64,000 bases of DNA from Tetraselmis striata (GCA_006384855.1 VCJN01002593.1:62001-126000), one strand, 5' to 3'; counted from the stretch's first letter, positions 22,277 through 33,777 are shown. The notes: generated by a model from the letters alone, not told the origin. Numbers and translations: made by a program.

Positions 22277-24340
22277 ATGAGCGATAAACGGCGTGATTAC
22301 GCCAGTGCTCACGTTCAGGTTTTTACGGACGGCGCAGGAGGACGGGTGAAGAGGGTGCGGATGTCGTCCATAAGCGGCGGGGGCGTCCGCGCCTGGTGGC
22401 GCTTGCCGCGGAAGCGAGTGTACGTCACTGGCGGGCATGTCGCCACGTTGGCCGCCCTGGCGACGGAGCTGGGACTTGGCTTCGAGCTACAGCGCACCGA
22501 ACACTTTGTGATCGCTTTCCAGAGGCCAGCCCCGCCCGGCGCCCCGACGGGCACCGGTACGCTTCCCATGGCCACCCTATGTGGCCACCCTTCTGTTATT
22601 ATATTTAGAAAATTAGTAGGTAGTCGCTATGATCTGCACAGTGCTAGTGAATAGTGAAGGGGCGAACAGAAAATACCCGAAAACCCAAGCAACCCAGCCT
22701 ATTCACTGTAAGTATAGCAAGTAATCCTTAGTAGTCGTACTGTCGCAGCCGTGACTCCACACATTATTCAACTATGTGCTGCTGTTGCTATTATAATCCT
22801 AGTTATTGGCCACTGTTTCCCCGCACCTGTCCCGCCAGGAAGGATTACCCCACAACACGTTTCATTTGCAGTCAGTCACCTACCGGCCGAGTACGGCAGG
22901 TAGCGAAGGGCCATCCCTCCTAAAGACGTACTCGAGTAAGTTGTTGCTGTGCGCGCGCAAGCCCCCCCCCCCCCCCCCCCCCCCCCCGGCCCCCTTCATC
23001 CCGGGCTGACGAAACGGCCCTCGCGACTCGGACGGCCCGATGCGCCGCAGTTCGCCGCCCCGTTGAAGACCCCGACGGCCTCGCGCGGTGGGTAGCGGAC
23101 GTTCTGGAGATCACGTACCGGGGCTTCTGGAAGGCGTTCAGTGGATGGACGCTCCGGGAGCCATCGGAGGACATGGTGGTGGTGGTGTACACGGCCCGCA
23201 GGTACGCCGGCGATTCTCTCGCTCGCCAACCAGGTGTCCGCTGCCAGGCCGACGCAGCAGTCAGGCCTTGCAGATTCGTGAATTCTTATTGCTGATTCAC
23301 GTACGACTAAGTGCATAGCGGCTATGTGGGTTTTAAGGTAATCCCACGAGGATGAGTCGAACAATTTCCAGTGCTGTCAATTCACCATCATGCACGGCGG
23401 TAGTCGCCGTATCATTTTTGTCTTCGTATATCATTGCCGAATGTTTAAATCCTGGATAGCCTGATGAGGGCGCTGCGCTCTGACGGCTGCGTCTGTTGCC
23501 TGATGCCATGCGCTCAGGGCCTTCAGGCGAGCCAGTTGGCGGCTGGGCGCAGGCGGTGGCTTGCACGCCTCGCACACCGGGCACTACTGCCCCGCCCGCC
23601 GCCGCGTGTCGCTGCTCCTGCAGCCGCCGGCCCAGGCCCGCGCCGGCGCGTGGGCGGACGGCGCCGCCTGGCTGGACGACGGGCGCGCGGGGGTGGTGCA
23701 CGAGGCGACGCACCTGCTAGCGTGGAGCTGCGGCGTGCTGGCGCCCGGCGTGTCCTACCCCTGGTGGGTGGTGGAGGGCATGGCGGTGCGCTTCGAGGTC
23801 GTGGCGGCTGGCAGCACCGCCGGCGTCACCGTCCCCGTGCACTTCGCCGAGCTCCACCGCGCCGGCGGCCTCCTCCCGCTGAGCGAGTTCACCGGGCTGG
23901 CCGGCCCGCCCTCGCGGCTGCGGCACAACCAGGACGCCTGGGCGCTCATGTACTGCCAGGTGAGAGCCCCACGCCGCCCCCCAAGTTGACCCAGACCCAC
24001 CGCGCAAAGGAAAAACAAGTCAAATAATAGGGGTACTCGTATTAATTTTTAAAACACATGCGCTTCCTGCCGTCTGCCCCCCCCCCCCCCCCCTCTTTGC
24101 CACCAGGCCTGGGCGCTGTTTCGCATTGCGCTGGAGGCGTACCCCGCCCAGCTGCAGGCCTTCCTGGCCGACGTGGCGGACGCGCAGCCGGCAGCGGAAG
24201 CCGCGGCCCAGCGCTGCGGCGGCTGCCTAGGGCCCAGCCGCCCCGCCGCCGGCCCCTCGGCGGCGCTCTGGGCGGCGCTATTCGCCAAGCACTTCCCGCT
24301 GCCGCCGGGCGACGGGTGGGCGCAGCTGCTGCCGCCCTGA
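22277..24340 (+). CDS. Putative HExxH metallopeptidase (DUF1570-like), 4 exons
   Basis: Exons 22277-22556, 23051-23201, 23527-23959 and 24107-24340; GT-AG junctions close in frame to a 365-residue protein. The ATG at 22277 follows an in-frame TAG. The zinc-site candidate is VVHEATHLL (His202, Glu203, His206), followed 20 residues on by WWVVEGMAVRFE (Glu227 as third ligand), the gluzincin arrangement of DUF1570-type domains. Upstream, FELQRTEHFVIAF (exon 1), a TYRGFW motif and VVVYTARR (exon 2) fit the lead-in of that family. No signal peptide or membrane segment is evident. Introns 1 and 3 contain sense-strand poly-C runs (22962-22987; about 24077-24093). The gene is convergent with the starch-binding phosphatase gene, stop codons 107 bp apart. 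Substrate is unknown; the family name is my pattern-based assignment. Confidence 0.75.
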
Positions 24341-24363
24341 CGCCGCTGCCCGTACGAGCCGGC

Positions 24364-24369
24364 GTTTAT
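24364..24369 (-). terminator. Possible AATAAA polyadenylation signal
   Basis: AATAAA on the minus strand about 80 nt past the stop of the minus-strand phosphatase gene. Because it lies just past the stop of the convergent plus-strand gene, the two 3' UTRs probably overlap. Confidence 0.4.
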
Positions 24370-24447
24370 TGCCCCGCGCTGCATGCGGACCGGCAGTCAT
24401 GCCAGCGAGCCGGCGCGGGGCCGCTGGCAGGCGGAGGCGCCCCGCGC

Positions 24448-27400
24448 TCAGTACAGCCCGAGCCGGCCCAGCCCCTCCAGGATGCCTGCCGCGCCGGGGG
24501 CGGTGGTGTACACGATGCGGTCCGTCTGCGGCTGACGCAGCAACCAATCCTGCAGCTCGGGCTGCGCGTTGCCCACAATGAGCGCGCGGTTCTGCGCAGC
24601 GATGGACGGCGAGGGGCAAGAGGGATGGGGGGGGGAGGTCAGCACAAGCGCTCTCCCACAGGTATCATCATCCAATACCCCGTGGCGCCCCAGCGCGACC
24701 TTGGCGCCCCTGCAAGCAGAGCGACGCCGCGGCGCACCTCGCCCTCGAGCATCAGGATGTCGTTCCCCGAGTCGCCCGCCGCCACGCAGCGCGTCTTCGG
24801 GACGCCGTACAGCGTGCGCACGTACTCCAGCGCCTCCAGCTTGCCGGCGCTGCGGCGTCGAGGCGATGGAGCCGTCAGCGCTGGGCGCAGGCGGGAGGCC
24901 CACCGAGCCCCCCCCCCCCCCCCCCCCCCCGGCCAACGGCCTGATGACACAGACCACCCTCATGTGGCCACCTTCAAAATGTAAATCACTGTGATTCATC
25001 GACTAAACACCAACACAAGGAAGGGCCCCACCGGATGGCGACGCAGTCCACGTAGCGCCACTCGCCGTTGCCGCTGGTGATGATGCGCACCTGCACGCCC
25101 GCCTCCTCCAAGCGCTGCCGCAGAAAGGCGACGGCGTCCGGCAGCACGGTGGTCTCCACGCTGAAGGCCACGCGGTGCGGATGCTCCGTGCCCTTGTCCA
25201 GCCAGTAGCACTGCCCGTTGAAGCGCCCCACCGCCTCCTCGCCCACCGCCCTGCAACCCCGGCAGCAGCGGCACACGGCTCAGCTCGGCGGAACGCGCGA
25301 GCGCGCCGCGGCAGCCCTCAGCGTCGCGTGGTCCCCACCTGGCGACTCGTGGCGCCCAACAGACCCCGCCTAAGCTCCAACCATCCCTATGTATCAGGGT
25401 TTTAGGGTTTTAAAACCCTAACCTGATTCGAGATTACTACGACATCGCATGGCTAAGTAATACATGCCCATTGAACGTTGTCGCGAGCAGCCGAGTGGCC
25501 CGCGATTTGGCGGCTTGGCTGCCCTTTTCTGTAGTATGGAAGTTGCTAGCGATAACAATCCTCTGACAAAATAGAGGTTGGGGGGGGGGGGGGGAGGGCA
25601 AGCAATGAGGCGTGGCGGCGTGGCACCCAGCAGTTACACAACCATGTGAATCGAAAAAGGGAGAATGTGCGATGTATAAGTAGCGACTAATGGCGAGCAA
25701 GTGCGCACAATACACTATCATCACGCGCTGTACCGAGCATTGGGCATCGATTCACGCGCACACCACGTGCTGGCGAATACAAGTACCGTTGCCCTATCCA
25801 CAGAGGTCCCCATCCCGTCTCCTTGCGGAGGTGTCACGGGTATGACGATGCTTTACATACGATGACAGTGGCAGTGAGCGCCTGTAACATTAAGCCGCTC
25901 ATTGGGTCCGCGAGTCTCAAAAATGTTGTACCATCGGCGGAATCGGACTTTCTGCTCTGGTTTTGGGCTGTTTTATGAAAATAGTTCCGGCTAAGTGTAG
26001 TTTTCCCTTCATTGGGAGGGGCCAAAAAAAGTGATATATAGCGAGCCCAAAGCGTGGTCACGGTGTATGGCAGCCACGGAGAAGCAATCCACGCCTTCCT
26101 AGAGGTCTGATGTACGACACAGAGTACGGCGCATAAATAAATTAAGCCGTGAAGGAAACCCTAAACAGGCAATTGTCAGTTCGCATCATTGAGGGACTTC
26201 CAAAGATGAACTGCCATACATTGATAGCTAGCTACACGTCCTCATCGGGTGAACGATGCCGTCCATAGCCATGTGCCCGCAGCAACGCATAGCTGCAGCA
26301 AAAGAGGAAGGGGAGGTGTGCAGAGGGGGGGCGGGGAGGAGAAGGGAGGTTGGATTGGGCTCCTCACCGAGCCTTTTCCAGGTCCCACCCCTCGTCCAAG
26401 CGAGCGGCCCAGACCTCGTCCTCGCGCCATTTCTTCCCCGTGGCGTTGGAGCGCACCTCGTCCAGCAGCCACACCTGCACGTCGGCATGTACGCCGCACC
26501 ATGAGTGCACGCGAGGGCGAGCCCCCCCGCCACCTCCTGCAGTTCCACCACTCTCTTTAGCCATCAACAGCACAGGCGGCAGGGGCAGCCTCACCTTGGT
26601 GCCCACCGCCGTGATGAGCACGTCCGGCATTGCCAGCTTGCCCTGCTTCTCGTCCAGTAGCCCCATTACGGCCCCCACCGAGCGCCCGGTGTTGTACACC
26701 AGGGTGCTGTTGGCCAGGGCGGCGTTGTCCTCCCAGTACACCCTGCCGCCAGAGTCACACTATCAGCACACACACCCTGATGCGTCATGCACACACACGC
26801 ACACATATATATGTATGTATATATCGCCGATCTCCCCTCACCGTGCAGCTGGCCAGCAGCTGTAAAGCGAACGTAACCATGTTGGCACATCGGGGTGGCT
26901 AGACTGCCTGTGAGATTACTTTGGGCTATGGTGTTGGCACTATTGTTTCGCCAGATCATATAAGAACCCTAATACGCCAGTTTCCTCTGTGTGAATGATC
27001 ACACACACACACTGTGAGTATGATTAGGCACACAGATGAAACTGGCGTAATGGGGTTCTTATATGATATGGCGAAACAATAGTGCCAACACCATAGCCCA
27101 AAGTAATCTCACAGGCAGTGTTACCACCCCGATGTGCCAACATGGTTACGTTATTGCTACTGGCCAGCTGCACGGTGAGGGGAGATCGGCCGTTCTCCCC
27201 TTGGCCGGGATAAAGCCGGCAGCAGCCGTTTGCTCGAGCAGCATATGGGGTGCAGCAGAGATTGACGATCAACACTGACACCTCACGAACCGCCACCTGC
27301 CGGTACCCGAACACTGATTCCGGGGGTCGGTGTCACAACCGCAGGACAGTATCAGTCCCCCCACCCCCTCCCCCCTAACCATCCCTCCTCCCCGCTGAAT

Positions 27401-29482
27401 GACCCTCGGAGTGACTCGGTACCGTACTCGGCTCTACGCCTCAGCGCCGCCTTGACATTCCTTGCCCCCCCTCTTGTTTGCCAAGATCTCGGTCAAGCAC
27501 ATGCGCCCCGCACTCGGCCAGCAACATACAGGGCAAAGGAACGCACTGACACGGGGCCTCCCTGTGAGGGGACTATGGCGCGAGGTGCTGGAGGGCCAGG
27601 CAGGGGGCGGACGGCGGCGAGCCGTGCCTCACCGGAAGGCGTCCGTGTAAAAGTCGAACTCGGCCGTATCCCCCACCATCGTGCCATCAAGGTCGCTGAC
27701 GAGCATCATGGGCGGCTCGAGCGCGCGCTTGAAGGGAATTAGCCGCCCGTTGACGAGCTTGTAGCCGCCGGGCGCGGGGCAGGTGTAGCACTCGGCGCCA
27801 AAGGGGGTGTCGCGCCGGGCGTCCGCGCCCTCCTCGCCGTTGCTGATGTAAAAGTCCAGCTGGTGGGAGGGCGTGCTGGGGATGGTGACGGTGTACCAGA
27901 TGCCGCCGGCCGGCGAGGAGCGGCTCTCCGCCGTGTGCATCGGCAGCTGTCGCCAGCTGCCGTCGGCGCCGCGCACCATCAGGTCCGCCTGCTTCCAACC
28001 CGTGGCGTAGAAGATGTGGAACGCCTCGGGCTTCTTCACCAGCACCTGGTCCAGCCCCATCAGTGGGGAGGGAGTGGAAGGAAGCGCGCGTTCAGAAGGC
28101 AGGGTGTGGTAGCCATCGGCCCTGCTTGCGGGCCAGAAAGTGCGCCCCCCTTTCGTGTCCTCCCCAGGGATGGGACTGGGCCAGGTCGCTAATGCTGCAA
28201 GTGCGGTGCGTTCCCCGCCCTGCCGATCCATCTAGATAGGGGAGAGCATGGTGCTCATGAGGAAGCCATCTGGGCGTCCCACATGCAGCACGCCCGTGCG
28301 CCCAGGGGTCGGAGGGGGGGTTATGGATGGGGTCTCGGGGTGGTAGGGAGCGCACCTTGTTGCAGTTGTGCCCGTCCTCGTCCGCCACGATGGGGTCCAT
28401 GGGTGATAGCATCCAGTTGCCATCCACAAGGTACTGCACTGAGTGTATGCCGGGCTGTTTGAAGGGCCCCGGGGGGGGGGGGGGGGGGGGGGAGGGGGGG
28501 GGATATGAGAGCCACTTCCCCATGCCAGGACGGAGGGGGGGGGGAAGGGAGGGGAGGGGGGAGGGTTGGGTAGGCGTGGAGACAGGGCAGACATGCAGCG
28601 CACCGGCAGGCTCATGGTCGCGGTGAATTGCCCCCTGGTGTCGTCATACTTCATGGGGATGAGCTCCTGTGTGCAGGGGGACGTGAGTGGGGTCACAAAG
28701 GGCTCTGCATTGCCGGCGATAACATCATGCTGCCGGAAGTGCTCATCGCCTGGGTCACTGGAGACCCCCTCCCCCTGTCCCCCAAGCGGCTTGGCCCACT
28801 GCGCTGCGCTGCCGTGTTAGAGGAGTGATAAAGAGGGGAAGAGGGAGGAGGCGGGAGAGGGAGTGGAGAGTTGAGAAGGAGGGGGGGGGGGGGGGGGGGG
28901 GGCGCACCGCCCAAGCCACGAAGTCGCCGGTCATGAAGACCTCCTCGCCGCCCCAGGCCTTCTCCCACGTAAACGTGTGAGAGGGCGACACAAGGCAGTG
29001 GTTGTTGAACTCGCCCTGTAGGACCCCGTAGGGGAGGGGGGGGGGGGGGGCAGATGAGCCTGCTGCCGAGCCTTGTCACGTTACAAGGAGGGCGAGTTTG
29101 GGGGGGCGGGGGGGGGGGGGGGGGGGCAACTCACCAGGGCGTTTTTGGTATTGACGTCGCAGGGTGAGCACATCCACTTGCCGTCCACGAGATACTTGTA
29201 CTGCGCGGCGGTCGAGAAGGGGAAGTTGAGAGGGTGCTAGGGGGGCAAGGGGCGTGAAATGGTGTGTGTGTGGGGGGGGGGGTGGGGGGGGGGGGGTGGC
29301 AGTGGCAGTGGGGGCGTGAGTGGGTTGCGTGGCACCCGATCATGTGCTGCCGGGTTGGTCGGTCACCTGGTACGTGCCGGGAGTCAGCGGCAGCGTGCGC
29401 ACGAAGTCGCCCGTCTCGGAGGACTTGCCCAGCGGCATCGCATTCTCCCAGTTGCTGAAGCTCCCTGAGAAAACAGTCCGAA

Positions 29483-29516
<34 letters not shown>

Positions 29517-30093
29517 GGAGCGCTATGTGCGCTGAGGGAGGCAGACGTTTGGAAACTGTCGCCGTTCTCGGACGCAGCTGGGCCGCACCGATCAGGCCGA
29601 CCTCCTCGCCGCCCAGCGCTGCGGGCCATCGGAAGGTGGTCATCACCCGCTCCGCAGACAGCTCGATCTCGCTTTGAGAATCGAGCAAGTCGAACGAGTT
29701 CACCGCGTACCCGTACTGCATCCGCTCCGACGCCTCTTCTGCCTCGTTCTGCGACTGCGCGGCGCCCCCCAGCCGAGGGCTCTGACTCGCGCAGCATCGC
29801 CCCGGGCCGCGAGTCGGCGGCAGGGCGCTATCAGGCGCACGGTTGCGTTGATGCTGGCTGCGGCGGCAGGTGCTGTTGCTCCCGGCTAGCGCCCCCGACG
29901 TCGGAACGCCGGCGGGCGGAACCCCTGCAACGCCGAACATCCGGCTGCCGGGACGTACCGCTGTCGGCCCGAAACCCCTAATATTGTTCATCATCACTAC
30001 GCTGCCGCTACTCAATGCACCTGTGCGGAACTGTGCAAGCCCGCCTGCCCGCTTGCACGGCACCCACTGCGGCACGGAACACGCCATAGTCAC
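24448..30093 (-). CDS. Plastid-targeted starch-binding, sucrose-phosphate-phosphatase-like HAD protein (12 exons)
   Basis: Exons (minus): 30093-29589, 29464-29367, 29200-29135, 29015-28908, 28666-28604, 28454-28356, 28045-27633, 26742-26595, 26474-26368, 25250-25032, 24849-24738, 24591-24448. Every intron is GT-AG and the sum is 693 codons plus stop. Residues 1-about 145 are Ser/Ala/Arg/Pro-rich, like a chloroplast transit peptide plus linker. About 150-232 and 235-318 are two CBM48/20-type glucan-binding folds (GSFSNWE, YKYLVDGKW; TGDFVAW, QYLVDGNW, HNCNK). About 314-410 resembles CBM25/53 (FHIFYATGWKQADL, LDFYISNG). About 428-690 is a sucrose-6-phosphate-phosphatase-type HAD domain: DLDGT (Asp431, Asp433), NTGRS (469-472), VGTKVW, GEWRYVDC, AGKLEAL (Lys612) and GDSGND (634-639), so all four HAD motifs are intact. 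It probably dephosphorylates a sugar or glucan phosphate at starch; the substrate is inferred. Confidence 0.9.
25388..25422. repeat. Telomere-like palindrome in an intron
   Basis: Two tandem AGGGTTTT units run directly into an inverted AAAACCCTAACC, forming a short palindrome in the 25251-26367 intron. TTTTAGGG is the telomere repeat of some chlorophyte algae, but only two units are present, so this is at most an interstitial remnant. Confidence 0.4.
26826..27191. repeat. Intronic inverted repeat forming a long hairpin
   Basis: Arms 26826-about 26995 and about 27015-27191 are near-identical inverted copies of about 170 nt. They start CGATCTCCCCTCACCGTGCA and share GTAACCATGTTGGCACATCG. A 20-nt spacer of CA repeats separates them. 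The structure lies in the 26743-27632 intron of the starch-binding phosphatase gene, so the pre-mRNA could fold into a long double-stranded hairpin. No target duplication was found. It may be a foldback transposon. Confidence 0.85.
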
Positions 30094-32093
30094 GCTTAAG
30101 CCACCACGTCTCTCAAGACACAGTGTGGCGCGCTTTCAGATGCTGAAGGGCCTGGGACCACCCGGTGCCTGTTGGGCGAAATATGGCACGGGCTTGGCGC
30201 GGGGCCGGAGGGAGGGCGGTAGTTGTGGATTATATAAGCGGGGCCACGGCCGGGCGGCTCGCCGGGATCGACGAGGGGTTGTTGGGCTGCAAATGAGGTT
30301 TGATATGTACTGTTGCCCTTACCCGTAGTCGTCCTACCACGACGGCCGTTCAGGCAGCGGTCCAGTCCCGGAAATCCTGGGCAGGCGACGCTCCTTTATA
30401 GTCATAAGGCAGATTGCCGAAGCATTCTGCAATACTCATTGAAAGTCAGTCACGGAATCACCAAGACTGTTGATCACCGTCTAAAACACTGCCATCAAAA
30501 TACCCGGAACACACCACAAAAGGTCCGCTTTACCCGTTTGGGCGTAGGCCCATTCGAGTACTGCGAGTTGGGGCAAGCCCCATATCCCGCGGAGCAAAGC
30601 ATTTTGGGAGTGCGATACGTGTGCAACAAAAAAGGCAATGTGAGAGAGGGCCCGACGCCATAAAGCCAGTGATGACTGAGTGAGAATTGATACCCTGTTT
30701 TAGGGGCCCCCCCTCCCCCCCCCCCCGCCCCCGATTTGACCCATCCCTCAAGTTGCTAACTTGCTCATACTTTGCACTGATACTATGAGTGTCAGAGAAA
30801 GACTGGCCCAATTGCCTCCCCATGGTGTAGCAACAAGTTCCTATCGATGCATGCGAGCATGTACACCAATAGAAGAGCAATGTTATTGCACATACCATTA
30901 TTACAATGGTAAGTTTATGATATTGGCCGGCTAGCATAATTTCACCCCCCTCGGATTTGAGTCAGATTTTGGTCATAAAACATGGTATCAATTCTCACGC
31001 ACCTGGCCTTACTGGAATTTCCCATTCCCAGGAAAATACAGGGCGCTGTGAAGGGAGGGATGGACCCCGCCTAAGATAAAAGTGGTTAAGTCCACATGTC
31101 GTGTTGACGCGGTAAACTGACTACAAATAAATAAATTCCCAAAATCAGGAACTAACAGCCCCAAATGATAATGATGACGGTGGGACCCTACCGCGGACAC
31201 TCTACCAACATATGATCAATAGTCTCATATAAACTTCCGCAACATATGCAGGGCAGTGTTGAAGGAAATGCTCATGCATGGCATGAATCCGCCGGACCAA
31301 TCGGAGGGCAGTGGGAAATACTCGGGTGCGCAATTGTATCATATGTGCAGCACGGCCACAACCCCCGCGGGGACACCCGCACCGTACTGTGGCAACGGGC
31401 TTGACGCATAAGACGCTTGAACATATATTTCATAGGTTTTAGTACGGCCTAACGCTGCCGACGATATGCGTAACGCGTCCACACCGATGCCTTAACTACC
31501 TTAGCGGCATCGCGCGCAGCTACTGACCTCAAGTCAAGTGGAAGGTGCGCCCCCTCGGCTAGCCCTAGCTAGTCGATCTGACCACCGCACAGTTCCCGAC
31601 GTCCAAGTGGTAGGCATGAGGTGGCTGCGGTGGCGGCGTGAGCGGCCGCTCTTACTAGACAAATGTATTGTATTAATGTCACAGTGTTGGCGGCGCACAT
31701 ATTCGTTGCATGCACAGTCGGTGCTGCCACAATAATAACAACGCAAGCCTCGCCGCCATGGCGGAACCCGCTCAACGCTGCTGCTATGGCATGCACTGCG
31801 TAGTTGCCGCCAGAGGAGAGCCCGGCGGCCAGAGTTGAATCAGTGTGGTGTAGCGCGCGGGTTGCACCACACTGCAGCACCACGTGTGGCGTCGTGTGCC
31901 GGGGGGAATACGAGGCCAAGTTTCCCGTCGAAGTACAGTGATGTGCCTATGGGTAGAAAGGTTGCAACACACGGATGACATACAACCCCCATCATCCCTC
32001 TCCGGGCGGAGGTGATGTTTGATGTGTTAACACAAGAAAGGGTCCCCAAGTGTTTTAAGGACAGTCGCTCGCCCCACCACAAGGATATCCGTC
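30094..32093. other. Intergenic stretch with dispersed repeat R3
   Basis: Contains the upstream flank of the phosphatase gene and copy 1 of repeat R3 (about 30380-30600). The remaining frames are short and unrecognised. A poly-C tract occurs at about 30707-30732. Confidence 0.4.
30380..30600 (+). repeat. Dispersed repeat R3, copy 1
   Basis: Shares GGCGACGCTCC, TTGCCGAAGCATTCTGCAA, ATCACCGTCTAA, ACACTGCCAT, AAAATACCCGG and GAGTTGGGGCAAGCCCC, in that order, with 33280-33777, where the copy is split by a SINE. Confidence 0.75.
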
Positions 32094-32269
32094 TGTCACT
32101 ACCTTCACAGTGAAAATCCTACCCCTATAGTCAAAATTTCACTGTGAGGTAGGCTACCGGAAGGCTAGAGTGAATACCCCCAGAGTAAGCCTACCCCTAG
32201 TGAACAGAGGGCCGCGGGGGGGGGGGGGGGGGGGGGGGGATATTTTTCACTATAGAGGTAGTGTCACTG
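32094..32269. mobile_element. Small MITE with poly-G interior
   Basis: About 175 bp with imperfect terminal inverted repeats of roughly 25 nt (TGTCACTACCTTCACAGTG at the left; the complement of TTTTTCACTATAGAGGTAGT at the right). A 24-nt poly-G run (32216-32239) lies beside the right TIR. It has no coding capacity. Confidence 0.6.
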
Positions 32270-32654
32270 TATAAGAAATCTACATCTTAAAAAAAAATCT
32301 ACGTACGACTACTAGTACATTAATACAACATACCGGTGCCGACGCGTCGACAAGAAACCACGCTAGAAAAAAACGGCGGTCGCTTTCCTGGCTCGTTTTA
32401 GTACGAAATCACATCGAATATATTACGAAATTCAAGAAAATGCGGTTCCCGACTTCAAAAAGTTTTGAACCTTGTCTGTCTATGAATAGGGGCGTCGGCA
32501 CCCGCATGCGAATCGATGAACCGTATTCAAGGAGAAAGGCCCAGCCTCTTTTTATCAAAGTTGCAAAGCTGCTATGTCATATATATGGAGACCAGATGAA
32601 AATTGTGATTATTGGTCACTTGCTAGCATAGGCCTGAGCTTGGTAATTAACACC

Positions 32655-32735
32655 TACCGCATAGCTCCAGTGCGCGCGATACCGGGGTTCGTCCAGGGGT
32701 AACCCCTGGTTCGACCCCCGGCCTACGCGAGCTCG
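32655..32735 (+). other. tRNA-like sequence, probably not a tRNA gene
   Basis: Contains a perfect B-box (GGTTCGACCCC) and an A-box-like TAGCTCCAGTG upstream. The outer ends cannot pair into an acceptor stem and the T-stem has a mismatch. It is more likely a SINE head or tRNA pseudogene. Confidence 0.35.
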
Positions 32736-33279
32736 GCTTCGGTACATGTAGTGAGACGGAACCTCAGGCGCGAATCACCGTGCGCGGACCTCCGGACTTC
32801 GGGACTCAGCCGCGGGTGCGACTACATAATACGTACCCTACACAGATAACCGCCATAGCTTGACGTGATGTACCGCGCCCTTACCATCCGATTTTTTGCA
32901 CCGCGCGTCGATGAGATGTAACGTGATCCCGGCTTGCAAGAGATAGCATTTCCCTAGCGCACGATGTAATTGCCTTTATGCCCACCATGCGCCATCGCAC
33001 CCACTGTGCGACTGCTATGGGCGGCTAGCTCGAGGGGAGATCATGACATATCCGCGTGGGGCAGGAATCGGTTTGTCGACATTTGGCGTGCATCGGGCCT
33101 ACGATGCACGGATTCACTGGCGAACGGCTCAGTAATTTTGATCGTTGTAGTAGCGGTAGGAGTACGCATTGTAGTTTTCTTTTTCGCCCCCGGGACAGGA
33201 ATGGCACCATTGAAACCCTTGCAGCGTCTCTATACGAGGGCCGTTTATGCAACAATCCACTTACGGAAATAAATAAGGC

Positions 33280-33777
33280 ATGGGTAGGCGACGCTCCGTT
33301 ATGGTCATCAATCAAATTGCCGAAGCATTCTGCAAGACTTTGTGGTTAGCCGAGTACCTCGTTATGTCGTTCGCTTCGTATGCGGTTGGCTCAGTGTTCT
33401 TCGATTCCCGGTGGCGGTGATGGATATAAACCTCACTGCTATCTCCGCCCCGGGTTTCGGATATCTGTGTCCATGCCGGGTGCGGGGTTAGTGGTGCGGG
33501 GGTTTGGCAGGTAAATGCCTTTGTACTTACCTGCTTACTTTACTCGCCTAATTCCGAGCGATATAACGTGAACTATCACGTTCGTTCGCCACATCCGCGA
33601 AAGATGCATTCTGCAAGACTAATCCTTAATTGAAGGCCAGTGTCGGAACTTCCAACACTGTTGGATCACCGTCTAAGACACTGCCATGAAAATACCCGGC
33701 ACGGACCACGAAAGGTCCGCCGTACCCGTTTAGGCGTCGGCCCATTCGAGGAATGCGAGTTGGGGCAAGCCCCAGCC
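33280..33777 (+). repeat. Dispersed repeat R3, copy 2, hosting a SINE
   Basis: Same ordered blocks as 30380-30600. Continuity is broken between GCATTCTGCAAGACT blocks by the SINE at 33340-33605, and the copy ends at the LTR element's left target duplication. Confidence 0.75.
33340..33605 (+). mobile_element. tRNA-derived SINE with 15-bp target duplication
   Basis: 266 bp flanked by direct repeats GCATTCTGCAAGACT at 33325-33339 and 33606-33620. The head has A-box-like TGGTTAGCCGAGT and B-box-like TTCTTCGATTCCC spaced as in tRNA genes. The body is different from the 13476/16905/45165 family. The 15-bp duplication is typical of LINE-type target-primed insertion. Confidence 0.8.

Noticed and set aside
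23597..24027. Arg-rich plus-strand frames around the metallopeptidase gene
   Set aside because: Shadow frames of a GC-rich exon; the HEATH-containing frame is the one with matching splice phases.
28455..29588. Poly-Pro or poly-Gly proteins from homopolymer tracts
   Set aside because: These frames come from intronic G/C runs; the exons on either side splice cleanly without them.
32655..32735. Functional tRNA gene
   Set aside because: The B-box is good but no acceptor stem forms and the T-stem is mismatched.
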